Shown: one piece after another, positions 19,323-29,997 of the stretch
Position numbering within the stretch: the stretch's first letter is position 1
Layout of the letters: every line of letters starts with the position of its first letter
From: Emiliania huxleyi CCMP1516
Taxonomy: Eukaryota > Haptophyta > Isochrysidales > Noelaerhabdaceae
Direction of reading: 5' to 3'
Assembly (NCBI RefSeq): GCF_000372725.1
Contig: NW_005200951.1
Coordinates: forward strand, 76,986-140,985
Length of the DNA stretch: 64,000 bases
Made by a program: the position numbers and the translations under genes
The notes under the pieces: generated by a model
Database searches by the model: none
What the model saw: the letters and a program-made list of their open reading frames with translations, nothing else
What the model was told of the DNA's origin: nothing

Positions 19323-20465
19323 TCACCGCGGCTTACGCCAGAAAGCCATAGGATCGATGGTACGGAATGGCCGCCTGCAGTGCCAGGCCGAGAAGGTCAG
19401 CCCTTCGCTGATGTTGTGCCGCCGCCGAAAGCGCAGGATCGCCTCTCGGGCGAATGGTATCTTCCAGTCGTCGAAGACCACAAATCCACCCGGACTGACG
19501 CGGGGATAGAGCCTCTCTAGGACCTCGTCGATCGATGTGAATGTGTCCGCATCCACCCGGAGCATCGCGATGCGCTCAATGGGGCCTGGCAGCGTCTCAT
19601 TGAAAAAGCCCGGGAGCATCCGCACGCCTGCCGGCATCCGGGGAGCGGCCGCCGCATAGCGTGCATGGTCTGCGCTCGCGGGCGTGCCGCCATCAACACG
19701 GCGGTGGTCGTCGCTGCGGCTGCTGCCGCCGGGAAGGCTGCTGCTGCGGCTGCGGCCACGATTGTCCATGAAAGAAGCGGGCGCGGAGAGGCACCAGCAA
19801 CCATCGGAGTCATGGCGGTTTAGGCAGGCGAAGCGGCCTCGTGAGCACCGCTGCCGGGCTACGCCATCACCCCAGCTGAACCGATGCGCACGCGGTGGCC
19901 CCGACAAGCCAGCCCTCGCCCTGAGCCGCTCACGCCTCCCCACGGATGCTGCGCCGAGCGACGACGCCTCACGGTCGAGATCGCCGAGGACGCGGGAGAG
20001 GTGCCATTCCACCAGCGTCTGGCTAGCTGACAGGCTCCCCTCCGCGAACGTGTCGTCCGCTGCCAGCCTCGCCCGCTCGCTCGCATCTTTGCTGTAGTCG
20101 AGCGGCGGCATGCCACGGAAAGAGTCAGCGAGCCACATCCTCCGGGGCCCGAGCTGGCCATTGACGTGCAGGAGTGCAGCCATGAAGATGCTGAGGCCGC
20201 CCTGGTATACGCCAGCCTCAACGAAGTCGCCGGCGACGCCCTGTGCAAACACCTGCTGTGCGAGCGGCTCAAGCATGGACGCCCGCCGAAAGCAGTCCCA
20301 AGTGCATGGAGCCTCGTCATCGCCCATTGTGAACTGCCCGTTGAAGGTTGGTTCCAGAGCACCCCTGCCGACAATCGAGCGCTTCACTCGCTGAAGCTGC
20401 GCGAGGCTGGCAGGGGTGAGCGCTCCTTTGCCTGGCCACTCGGCTCGAGGAGGGCAGGCTTCCAT
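19323..20465 (-). CDS. TylF/MycF-type SAM-dependent methyltransferase
   Basis: Single-exon protein of about 380 aa; the first in-frame ATG is at 20465. The SAM site reads VAGDFVEAGVYQGGLSIFMA, followed by MWLADSFRGMPP, an acidic motif LRVDADTFTSIDEVL, and PGGFVVFDDW, the metal-binding region of the TylF (macrocin O-methyltransferase) family. The central 90 residues (Arg/Ser-rich, about 19680-19960) are longer than in bacterial members and unlike them. Family members methylate sugars or polyketide glycosides; the substrate here is unknown. It faces the exostosin gene across a region with palindromes. Confidence 0.82.
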   Translation of the reverse strand: MEACPPRAEWPGKGALTPASLAQLQRVKRSIVGRGALEPTFNGQFTMGDDEAPCTWDCFRRASMLEPLAQQVFAQGVAGDFVEAGVYQGGLSIFMAALLHVNGQLGPRRMWLADSFRGMPPLDYSKDASERARLAADDTFAEGSLSASQTLVEWHLSRVLGDLDREASSLGAASVGRRERLRARAGLSGPPRAHRFSWGDGVARQRCSRGRFACLNRHDSDGCWCLSAPASFMDNRGRSRSSSLPGGSSRSDDHRRVDGGTPASADHARYAAAAPRMPAGVRMLPGFFNETLPGPIERIAMLRVDADTFTSIDEVLERLYPRVSPGGFVVFDDWKIPFAREAILRFRRRHNISEGLTFSAWHCRRPFRTIDPMAFWRKPR

Positions 20466-20604
20466 CCTCTGTGATTGAGAGTGGCGCCGCCGCGCGCCGC
20501 GCACCACGACGGCGGTGCAATTTCGGACTTACTTTTACCGGAGTTTAGTTAGTTGTTCATAGACTACAGCACAGGGCTTCCGGTTCACAACCGGGCGAGT
20601 GAAC

Positions 20605-20698
20605 GAACCGTTCACGTGAACGGTTCACATGTGAACGTGAACGTGAACCAGATCGCACCGCGGGCCGGCTGTGAACGAACCGTTCACGTGAACGGTTC
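20605..20698. promoter_or_regulatory. Two copies of a 22-bp perfect palindrome, candidate regulatory sites
   Basis: GAACCGTTCACGTGAACGGTTC occurs at 20605-20626 and 20677-20698 and is its own reverse complement, with a CACGTG centre. Further GTGAAC/GTTCAC half-sites lie at 20578-20650 and 20699-20720. The cluster lies between the divergent TylF-like and exostosin genes, so it may serve either. A TATAAA (20810-20815) lies 110 bp to the right. The regulatory role is inference from position and symmetry. Confidence 0.5.
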
Positions 20699-21454
20699 AC
20701 AACGGTTCACACCGTTCAAACATATTGCGTACTTGACACATACTGTAACGACCTTTCGAGCGCCCATGTCATATCGATCGCCATGCGATCCAGCGTCCTT
20801 CGTGGGGCCTATAAAGTCTGTCGAAATGGGGCCGCCATCATTCTTATCTCACTCCCCAAAGTCTCCTCTAGGGGTAAGTTTGTACAAGTTAGAGAGAGAG
20901 TACAAGTTTCAGGGGTTGGGCGAGAGCTCATAACAGCCAGGTGGCGGCGTCGGTGCGGAATGTTGTGGAGGGTGCGACGAAATCGAAGATCCGTACCGTG
21001 CACAGTGGTCGGCTGCGCAGCCTCTTGCACACCAGATTGCCTCTCGCCATGGCACCCAAAAGCTTTGAGCCCAAGAATCGTGGGTCGACGAAGAAGGATG
21101 GATGCGGCCGCGAAGTCGTTGTGTGAGCCCTCATGATCTAAACGTAACGATGCCACGCCTGCTTGGCCTTCTCGCCATGGATTACATATGCCTGGGCTAT
21201 CCAGCACCGCCAGGCATGACCATGGAAGGAGGGGGCGCTGAGGAGCTCGCTCGAGCGTGGCAGCAGACAAACCAGCTCATGAACCTGCCTCTTCACACCA
21301 ATCACGGTGCCTTGGGCTCGGGAGATCTTGTGCCGCCAAGTGCCATCAAAACGATACTGTGACGTTTGAGCGAACCTGTCCTTCAGCTGTCCTACTGTTT
21401 AGAAAATCTAGTCAGTTCAGCACTTTCACAGTGAACTCCCCTGCAGCGATCAGG

Positions 21455-23335
21455 ATGGGCGACGTGGGGTTGCCACACGCTGAGTCCGAGGAGGGCTCGG
21501 TTGAAGATCAGCGCCACGAGGATATCCGCGGACGCCTCCAGCTGCCCTTCTTCCTGTACGAAGGGCCCAATATCGACGATGGCACGTGGTTCGAGCCTTG
21601 TGCGCGTGGGCTGCGCGGTGAAACGGTCACTGAGGATCAGTACTCGGGTGAGCACTACTTCCTCAGCCAGCTGCGCGGTCATCGTTGGCGCGTGCGCGAC
21701 CCCGCTACCGCGTTGCTATTCGTTGTGCCGCTGTACATCAACGCCGCGCTGCAGCCTTCCGTCGCTGGCACCTCATGCAACGGGACGCATTACCAGCGGC
21801 TGCTGGATGCCACGGCAGCAGCGGTCGCCTCCACCGAGCAGTACGCAAGGCACCAAGGGGCCGACCACCTCATCGTGTGCAACTCCTGGAAGCTGTCCCA
21901 GCGCCCGCCGGCGCAGGCCCCGTAAGTTCGCCACACGAATTTCCGAGGTTCTGTCCCCAGCGTCACCGCGTTTTGCGCTTGCTGGCACGCCCCTGCACGC
22001 ACAGGTGGTCGAAGCAAGGCCAGCTGCCAAACGACTTTTTCCGGCGTACGTTTCGGAATGCCATTGTCGGCCATATGGAGACCCGCCACGACGACGAGTC
22101 TGCCTTCTGGCGCTGCTCTGTCGTCTCGCCATACACGGCAAATTACAACGAGGCGGCGCAGTCGCACCTCCGGTCGGCGTCCGCCCCGGAGCGCGACGTG
22201 AGCTTCTACTTCCAGGGAGGGGCTAACAATCGCGGCACCTTTGGCTACGCCTTCCGGCAGGCGGCCCTGGCCCAGCTCGACGGCTTCCCCGGCGCCTACG
22301 TCTGCCTTCTCGCTCCCCGGGTCGCCTGCGCCGTGCCGCGGCGGGATCACCACCAACTGCCGCGCGGGCCGCTCCAACCCCGCATTCAGGTCGCTCATGG
22401 CGCGGGCGCGTTTCAACCTTGTCCTTCGCGGCGACTCGCCCTCCTCCCGTCGGATCTATGATGGCCTCGCCGCGGGGGCCCTCTCGGTGTTCGTCTCCGC
22501 CCAGCTCTGGTCCGTCGGACTGCCCTTCAGCTGTCTCGTGCCGTGGCGCAGGATGGCCTTCACCATGGCCGAGCGTCCCTTCTTGAGTGCAGCAGGTGCG
22601 TCGAGCGCGCTGAGAAGCCTCAGCGAGCTCTCGCCCGCGGTGCTGAACCGCATGCAGCGCGTCGCCAACCGCCACCGCCGTGATCTGATCTGGAACATGA
22701 ATGGCTCCCGAGTGGCCGAGAACTTACTGATCACCGCAGCGCTGCGCTGCCTGCCCGCGCACGTGACGCGACGTGCCAGCGCCCGTGCCGCGAGCCTCGC
22801 ACACTCTCTCCGTCAGCTCCGGCAGCAGTGCCCGCACCTCGACCTCTCGATGGCCTGCCGCACGCCGGACGCGTCCAATTGCGCTGGGGCCGTTGCCGGC
22901 GGCGAGCATCAGCACAGTGACGCCACTCATCTCGCCCTCCCCGCAAGTCGCGTTGACCCGCCCGCCGCTCGCGCTGCCGCGGCACCACCGCCCCCTCGCC
23001 CCGCATGCCGGCCGTCCGCCTCCTCGACCTCCCCACCGAGCTCCTCGTATTTCTGGATTTGGATTTTCTGCATGTTTTCAAAAAGGAATGCCCACACGCG
23101 AGAGCGTGGCGCGCCAGAGATCGCTGCCAGCAGGCCAGCCAGATACAGCATACAGGGGGGGTGCCGGCGCGCGGCGGTCACTCCCTTCCTCGACACTCAA
23201 TCGCTTCTATCACTCCCGTCCGGCGTCACGAGCCGCCCTGCTGCGTGCGGTATTTCGACACCTCCGTCGCCACCTCGCTCGCCGCGCCCCAGAGAGAGGA
23301 GCCGACGCGCACCGTGCGCCCCCACACAGAGGTAG
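21455..23335 (+). CDS. Exostosin-family glycosyltransferase (GT47-like)
   Basis: Glycan polymerase or transferase of the exostosin type, probably Golgi. Exon 1 from ATG 21455 carries LPFFLYEGPNIDDG, GEHYFLSQLRGHRWR, ALLFVVPLYINAA and HLIVCNSWKLS. A GT-AG intron of about 90 bp begins with GTAAGT at 21922. Exon 2 has NAIVGHMETRHDD, VSFYFQGGANNRGTFGYAFR and then LRGDSPSSRRIYDGLAAG, the nucleotide-sugar-binding hallmark. The frame shifts between GTFGYAFR and the LRGD segment (about 22300-22390), explained by a further intron ending at CATTCAG (about 22389) or an indel. No N-terminal membrane anchor is seen; a hydrophobic frame from ATG 21151 could be an upstream exon. The Pro-rich tail beyond 22950 is doubtful. 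Confidence 0.75.
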
Positions 23336-25197
23336 CCGACGCGTGCGCCTCCTGCGCGGCGCGGATCCTCGCAACCTCGTCGCGCGTCAAATGCAGCACC
23401 GTGGCGATGGCGGGGAAGAGCGCCTAATTGATTGCGCGTTCGGAGGTACTGATGAATTCGCGTGTGTGCAGCACCGTGGCCGGGGGTGATGGCGGGGAAG
23501 AGCGCCTCGTGCTCTGACTCGAGCTCCATGTACCGGATCATCAGCGTGCGCACATACGCCCGCTCCTCGCGCCAGCCGCCGCTCTCTTGCGCCACCGCCG
23601 CGTCCGCCTCGCGCCGCGCCTGGCTCGCTCTCGCCTCGACCGCCGCCCTCTCCGCACGGCTCGCCTCCGCCTCCGCCTCCGCCTCCTTCAGCCGCCCCTC
23701 CAGCCTCGCGCTCGCCTGCAACCGAGATCCGCCGAGATCCGCCGAGATCCGCCGAGATCCGCCGAGATCCGCCGCCCCTCCAGCCTCGCGCTCGCCTGCT
23801 CCGCCTCCCGCAACGCCGCCGCCGCCCTCTCGCTCACCCGGCGCAACTCCGCCTCCAGCCGCTCCGCCGCTGCGACGCTCTCTGCCTCTCTCCTCGCCGC
23901 CGCCGCGAGCCGGCCCGCCTGCTCCGCCGCCTCTGCCTCCGCCCTGCGAAGGTCGCTCTCCGCCGCCGCCTCCGCCTGCGCAATCCGCCGCTGCGCCTCC
24001 GCCTCTGTTCGGCACAGCGCCACGTGCAGCGCCTGGCTCGTCATTACTAGTGATAGAGTACTAGACGTGAGTCTGGTGCGGGACAGCGCGTCGTGCAGCG
24101 CCTCGGCGTGGTCGCTCAGCGCCTCGAGTGCCTCGGCCTGCGAGATCACCCGAGGTCACCCGAGATGACCCGAGGTTACTCTCGCTGAGCACGAGGGCCT
24201 CGGCCTGCAGCGCCGCGTCCTCCCCCGCCGCCTCCTCCGCCGCCGCCTCGCCTCCTCCGCCCGCGCCCGCCGCCGCCCCCATGGCCTCGCCGACCTGCAC
24301 AAGTGGGACGCCGTGAGACGCACTCCCCCCCAAAGGAGATCTGCGGAGATCATGATCTCCCGCCCCACCTCGTCCTGCAGCGCGCGCAGGTGAAGTAGGA
24401 CGTAAGATCGCCCTCCGCCTCCGCCCTGCTCCGCTCCTTCCTCCGCCTCGAGCTCTGCTATCAAACCCCGCAGGCGCACCTTGTGAGTCGTGACTGATTC
24501 GTGATTCACAATGCTCCTCAGCCTCGAGATCGGCGATCAAGACCCATCAGCGCACCTCCCATGGAGCCAGCCCGACGCTGCCGCCGCCATCCATGCCGCC
24601 GCCGCACCCCATGCCGCCACCGCCTCCGCTGCCGCCACTGCTGCTGCGAGCACCTCCTTGAGCGCTGCCGCCGCCACCACCCCCCGCCGACTCAACGCGC
24701 GCGTTGGCCGCCCTCCTCGCCGCCGCGACGGCCTGCAGGCTCGAGGGAGAGAGGGGCGGAGGCATCGCCGCGCAGAAGAGCGCCGCCTTGGTGGGCGCGC
24801 AGAGCGGCTGCGCCGGCAGCGACGGAGGCAGCACGCCGGCGGCCGCCGCCGCACCACTCGGAGAGAGGGTGGCGCTACCCGCGGCAGAGTCTTCGCCGTC
24901 GTCGCCAGCCGCCGGCCGAGGCGGTGATCTGCAGCGGGACGCTGCGATCGCCGCCTCCACGTCCGCCTCGAGTGCCGAGGCGCCGCTCGCGGGTGCCGCC
25001 GCGGAGGAGGAGGAAGCGGCGGCCGCCAACGCGCCCTCTTGCTTCCACAACCCGACATCCGCCTCGGCCTTCTCCGCCTCGGCCTTGAATTCGTTGATCT
25101 GGCTCTCGACGGCGTGCTGCGCCGCATCGCCAATCTTCTTGAGCTCCGCGTTGAGTCTGTCAAGGGAGAGCGGCAGGTCGAGCGGGAGGCTGCGCAT
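23226..25197 (-). CDS. Golgin-like coiled-coil protein with C-terminal GRIP/GRAB-type domain
   Basis: Likely a Golgi tether. From ATG 25197: LSLDRLNAELKKIGDAAQ, an Ala/Ser/Gly-rich linker, then long Ala/Glu/Arg coiled coil (AEAQRRIAQAEAAAESDLRR, ARLEGRLKEAEAEAEASRAE). The end, ERAYVRTLMIRYMELESEHE joined to ALFPAIATVLHLTRDEVARI, matches the small helical domain by which GRIP/GRAB golgins bind Arl/Arf GTPases. The stop is at 23226-23228. Introns needed to restore the chain are 24555-24480 (GT), 24204-24138, 24101-24033, 23795-23716 and 23505-23424 (all GC), plus one near 24350. Each of the first five is bounded by a duplicated exon segment (29/29 identical at 23691-23719 and 23771-23799). Its 3' end overlaps the exostosin tail on the other strand. 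Confidence 0.72.
23720..23775. repeat. Intronic CCGAGATCCG repeat
   Basis: Five CCGAGATCCG units make up nearly all of intron 23795-23716 that does not derive from the duplicated exon. Confidence 0.9.
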
Positions 25198-25242
25198 CTC
25201 TGTCAAGGGAGAGCGGCAGGTCGAGCAGGAGGCTGCGCATGT
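25157..25242. repeat. 43-bp direct duplication over the golgin start codon
   Basis: CTGTCAAGGGAGAGCGGCAG begins at 25157 and again at 25200; the copies continue for about 41 bp and both include the ATG codon (25197-25195 and about 25240). The 43-bp spacing is out of frame, so the outer ATG would need splicing to be used. Confidence 0.85.
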
Positions 25243-25249
25243 TTACTGT

Positions 25250-25990
25250 GCTGCATGAAGGTTGGGCAGGTGTGAACAACACCTCGTGACCACGGCGCCG
25301 CAGGGCGCCTGTTGAAGGTCCAGGTGATAGCCCTGGGCCTCAGATCGCCCGACCGCGTCCCGGTGCTCTGCGTTCGGATTTGTGACGCCGCCGCACCGCG
25401 CCGCGGCCGGGGGGCCTCCGGAGGCCGAGGATGGCCGTGGCGGACCGGGACGAGCTCTGGGAGGTGAAGTGTCAGTGTATATATTGTAGAGACCAACCAT
25501 GTGCACAATATCTCTCAGTCTAGCTAAGCCTTGGAAGGCGATGCCGGGGCCGTACAGCAGCTTGATGGTGCTTCGCCGGCGTGCGTCCCGGAGCGGTCCC
25601 GGACGGGCGGTCCGGGGGAGAAAATCGGGGGACAACGCCGACGGCGCTCTGATTCGACTTTTAACTTCAAACAAAGACAGTGGCACGCGCCACAGCGCGG
25701 TGCGTGCCACTGTCAGAAGCGGATCCGTCAGTTAGTTGTGTTCACGCCGGGATCGTGTCCCCGACAACATGCACAGACTTTTTAGGCCGCGACAGTATGT
25801 ACACATGGAAACTAACTAACTAACTAATTTAAACTGTACACCGAAGCAGTTATATTGTAGAGCAATTGACTGCATTTTCGAGGAGCTGACTAGACCGGAC
25901 GAGAGGCATTATGCTTCATTAGCCTCTATCACTGACACGTAGTTCGCAGTGTGTGTGACACCCATTTCGACTACCGCACCAAAAATCTCG
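25250..25990. other. Region without a recognised gene; contains a 13-bp stem hairpin
   Basis: GACAGTGGCACGC (about 25677) and its exact reverse complement (ending about 25713) form a hairpin with a 12-bp loop. A minus-strand frame (25243-25710) has no known domain. The rest is AT-richer with TAACTAAC repeats near 25815. Confidence 0.5.
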
Positions 25991-25997
25991 CACGGCA

Positions 25998-26993
25998 CTA
26001 CCCCCCAAAGTCGTGAGTACCTTCTGGAAGCGTGTAAATTTGCATAGTGGACAGCTTGAGCCCGCAGATGTAGCTCCGCGCAGGCTTGGAAAGGTTGGAC
26101 AACGCGAAGGCCTCTGCCGCTGTGTGTGGCCTCTTGATCACCCAAGCACGCGAGACAAACGGTGGCCCGTTGCGCCGCTCGCGCAATAGCTGTGGATGGC
26201 GCTGCCAGACAAAGGTGGGTAGCAGCTGCTCTTCGGGATATCTGCAGTGCCAGCCACAGCTCCCACCTTCAAGAGTGGCATGCGAATTGAAGATCACGCT
26301 CCCGTTGTAGACGGAAATTGCGAACTGCCGCAGAAGCCAGACTGGGTAGAAGCTGCCCTCGTGTGGCATGTAAGTGAGAGGTGATTGCCGCCAGCCCGCA
26401 TCGATGGCCTGAGCACTGAGATTCCGCATAAAGCGCACAAAGTGGCGGTGCTCTCCGTTGTTCTGGAAGAATCTGTCGTCGTTCCCAGCGACTCTGCGAG
26501 AGAGCATCTCCCACTCGCTCGACGGATAAAGTAGCGGGAAACGTTGATTGAAACGAAAGTCGGTCGTCTGGCCGAGTGAAAAGGACATCTCGTGCGCCAT
26601 AATGTGGGGACGGCAATCGCGGAAGAGGCGCTAGTTGGCTGCGAGGAAGGCCACCTTATCATGGCTGCGCGCGGGCTCACGCGTGGCGAGATGGCGCTCA
26701 AGATGAGCCCAATTTCGCAGATGCGCAGCGAGCCTGCCCGCCCCGGAATATCTCATGATCCTGAGGCTCTCTGGGTTGAGCAGCTGCCGTCCAGCAATCA
26801 GGCGAGATTCGTTGAGGTGGCTGCCAACAGAGACGTGGAGCACAGTGAGCGCAGGTGCGATATGCCTCTCGACGTCGGCGAGCAGACGCAGCATGATGTC
26901 CGCGTTGCCGTACAGTGCAGCCGAGACGAAGATGCGGACATCGGACGCGGGCCGCCGGCTGGCCCCTGCTGACGCGGGCGCATTCCAGCGCAT
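25998..26993 (-). pseudogene. Glycan-type hypothetical gene interrupted by an in-frame TAG
   Basis: From ATG 26993 a frame reads DVRIFVSAALYGNADIMLRL, then SLRIMRYSGAGRLAAHLRNW, typical of algal glycosyltransferase-like ('core-2/I-branching'-like) families. It meets TAG at 26631-26633. The same frame continues at once with RLFRDCRPHIMAHEMSFSLG, MPHEGSFYPVWLLRQF, SHATLEGGSCGWHCRYPEEQ and HDFGG to a stop at 25998. Continuity on both sides implies one ancestral gene of about 330 aa. A nonsense mutation, a small unseen intron or a sequencing error could explain the TAG. The family assignment is tentative. Confidence 0.6.
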
Positions 26994-27374
26994 GCTAAAC
27001 AAGTTCTCGCGGTTCTTCCCAGGTAGGTCGCGCGGCAACCAACTATTCGGATTGGGCTTACTCTATAAGGTATCAAAGAAATTTCCCACTTTCCGCTGCT
27101 TTCCAGCTTTCCGCACAAATGTGGCACCCGTCGGGAGCGATGGTCGGCCGCGAGGCCGCCATCACGGTGGTGCCCCGCGGCCGCGTGGCCCCGGGCTGCG
27201 GTCCGGCGCTCGCTGGTGGCGGTGAGAGCGAGCAGAGAGCGCGCGCGCGAACGTTTCGCGAGTTGGTCCTTTTCTCGCATCGTTATGCGTGGAGATAAAG
27301 CGTAAAAGAAACACATGGAGCGTATAGGTCGTGCAGAATGGGGGCGTGGAGATGTGCGAATGCATGCAGTCCCC

Positions 27375-27914
27375 TCAAAGGGGCCCGAGCGTGACGTCGT
27401 CGACTTCCACGCGTCCGTTATTCGCGCCGTAGTCGACCAGCGCCCCGTAGAGCTTCTCATCGTAGTCGACAAACTCAACGCCGTGCATGGTGTAAACGTG
27501 GTTAGCCTGCAGCCGCTCGGCCATGATCTCAAGGGCCCGGCGGTCACGCTGTGCGTGCGCCGACTCGCGATTGCCAACCTCACGCCGTGCCGCAATCTCG
27601 CAGATGCACTCCTGTGTGCATGAAGGGAGCTCCTTGAAGGACTGCTCGTACGTGACGTCGTCGTCGACGCGGTATCGGCCACAGTACAGCGTCTTCGTCT
27701 CGGCGTCCTTGCCATGGTAGGCTGACAGCGGCATGTCGATAAGGAAGCGCTTCGTGCACTCGCGGAAGAGGTGAAAGGTGGACTGCGGCGCATCCCATCC
27801 CATGGCGAGCTGCTGCTTCTTGAGCCGGGCCAGGATGTCGTTGCGGTAAGCGCCGACATCGCCAGCAAAGGACGGCGCGTACGTGTTCCAGTCAGAACGC
27901 CCCCAAAGGTACAT
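27375..27914 (-). CDS. Hypothetical protein (179 aa), possibly 5'-truncated
   Basis: Open frame from ATG 27914 with coding-like composition: WNTYAPSFAGDVGAYRNDIL, YHGKDAETKTLYCGRYRVDD, CTQECICEIAARR, HVYTMHGVEFVDYDEKLYGA. No family is recognised. The frame begins just beside dispersed repeat DR2 (from about 27921), so the gene may have lost its 5' end there or have upstream exons. The stretch 27000-27370 beyond its stop shows no gene. Confidence 0.45.
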   Translation of the reverse strand: MYLWGRSDWNTYAPSFAGDVGAYRNDILARLKKQQLAMGWDAPQSTFHLFRECTKRFLIDMPLSAYHGKDAETKTLYCGRYRVDDDVTYEQSFKELPSCTQECICEIAARREVGNRESAHAQRDRRALEIMAERLQANHVYTMHGVEFVDYDEKLYGALVDYGANNGRVEVDDVTLGPL

Positions 27915-27920
27915 CTCTCC

Positions 27921-28165
27921 CTACAAGTAGAGCTTGCACACGAGCCCGTTTTCGAGGCAAAACAAGCTCCTCTTGTAGCTCGATCGGTCACACCGCCATC
28001 GCCGTCGGGGAGAGGGGGGACGACACTGCTTTGGCAGCGTGCACCTCGATCCTGTACCGTGTTTGTTATGACCCCCCCCGATGAACACACCAGTGAGGGA
28101 GGGCGAGACGATCGAGGGGTCCCGTACCATGCGGAACCGACCCTATCCAGTGCTCAAGTGCTCAA
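27921..28165 (+). repeat. Dispersed repeat family DR2, copy 1
   Basis: About 210 bp from AAGCTCCTCTTGTAGCTCG (27957) to GTGCTCAAGTGCTCAAG (about 28162). It matches 54590-54805 in reverse orientation with only scattered differences. Copy 1 starts with an imperfect hairpin (CTACAAGTAGAGCTTG against CAAGCTCCTCTTGTAG). Confidence 0.85.
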
Positions 28166-28649
28166 GGCGCTTGCGTTTGAACTCGAGCATGCCACGGTCG
28201 ATTGGGCGGATGTTGTCTGCGCTACTCTTTCTATGCTTGCACTGGCGTCGCAAGCGTCTCGTCGACATGTTTCACCTCCTCTGGGAGCTCCCCACAATCA
28301 CAGCCGGCGAGCCACACGGACTCCACGCCGTGCATGGGGCAGTTGTCGATGCGCTCACGCAGTGCTTCAACTGGGCAGCCTCGTATCCTTCGACTGATAC
28401 GCAATCCTCAGCGCATACCGGTGCCACAACAGAGCCGCTACTCAGCGCGATAGCCGCTCTTCTCGGAGTAACGGACACAGGTACAGGTCCCCGATGCCAG
28501 GGCTTGCCAGAGGCAGGGCTGCGAACGGAGGTTGAGGCAGACATGTATCGTACGTTGCGGCTCACAGAGGCGGTGCTGCGAACGGAGGTGAGACTGCGGC
28601 CCAAGAGACTGCGGCAGCCAAAGGAGCGGCTGCGGGCGAGAGAGACAGA

Positions 28650-28987
28650 GCTGTGGGTGTGGCTGTGCAAGTCGAGAGACCCTCTCCCCTGGCACCTTTG
28701 CCGACCACGACGACTCGGTGACGCGCTGCTCGCTCTGCGGGTGGGAGGTTATCGCGTGCCAGTGCAAGGCCAAGGGCGATCCGCAGGCTTCCACCTCGTC
28801 TGCTGCCTTGACCTCGTCCTCCTCGCCGGCACCGAACGAGTCTCCAACCGAGCCGGTGGCCGACATCTGCACTACGCCGGGCTGTACGGAGAAGAAGAAC
28901 CCGGCGGAGCAGGTCTGCTTCTACTTCAAGCAGGGGCGCACCGGCCACATCGACGAGGCCATGGCGGGGTCCAGCAGCTCGCTTTGA
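28650..28987 (+). CDS. Small Cys-rich, probably zinc-binding protein (last exon)
   Basis: The frame ending at stop 28987 reads FADHDDSVTRCSLCGWEVIA, CQCKAKGD, a Ser/Ala-rich linker, then CTTPGCTEKKNPAEQVCFYF and KQGRTGHIDEAMAG. C-x2-C, C-x-C and C-x4-C...C spacings suggest bound zinc. The upstream limit is unclear: a start at ATG 28718 or an exon beginning before 28660 are both possible. No family is recognised. Confidence 0.45.
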
Positions 28988-29898
28988 GCGTTTCCTCTTC
29001 AACGAATGCAACTTCACGCTCCATCCATCCACGGTGGACCCTTTGCGGAGACTCGGTCGTGTGACCGTGTGTGTGACGCACCTTGGATCTTGAGGACGGT
29101 GTGTTGTTGGTACCGAGCAGCATGGCGAGGTAAGCATCTAGCATGCCGTCGCCTCGCCCGCTGACGACCGGGGTTGCCTCGGACTGTGCTTGTTTCTGTC
29201 CGTTTAGGGTCTTTGTGGTGGGTCTTCGTGCTCCGGGTTGGTGTGCACGGTCTGTGCGGAGAGCCTGTCCGCTGTCGTCATTGTTGTTCGGTGTCTTAGT
29301 GTAGTAGAAGTTCGGTCGCACTTTCACGCCGAGCGGCTAGCGAGCCCCACCCCGCTCGTGGCTCTCGATCCGTCCACCTTGCTCTGGACTATGCCGACCT
29401 CAAACCACCAGCGCCAGCACAACGACGTGCCGCGGCTAGCCGCGCCGCTATTGCGACCGACGACGTGCCCGACGCCGTCCCGTGGCCGCCAGGAAGAGGC
29501 CCGCGCAACCACTTCTGGCACCCGCGGCTGCCGGGCGTGCGGCGGCACAACGAGTCGAACGAACCGATCAGCGCAGAGCGACGCGTCTCGCGAGCGCCCG
29601 CGGCCGCCACGCCGCCACCGTCCGCGGCCGACGGTGGTCGCGAATCAACGCGCCGCGGTGCACCGCTGCGCCTGCTTCCTTGCGCGCCGCTGGACGTCGG
29701 CCGAGAAGACCGCTTCCCTCTGGGGACCCGACTCCGCGAAGATCGCGCGCGCGTCGTGAGTGGCGGCGCGCGCGCGATCTCTGTTCCCGGGCACGCCGGT
29801 CGCAGTGGCATGGGGTCCCAGGCTCCAAAGCGCTCAACAGCGAGCTGCTCCTCCTCCTGCCGCCGCTCCGCTCACCGAGACAACTCGGTGCCGCCGTT

Positions 29899-29997
<99 letters not shown>

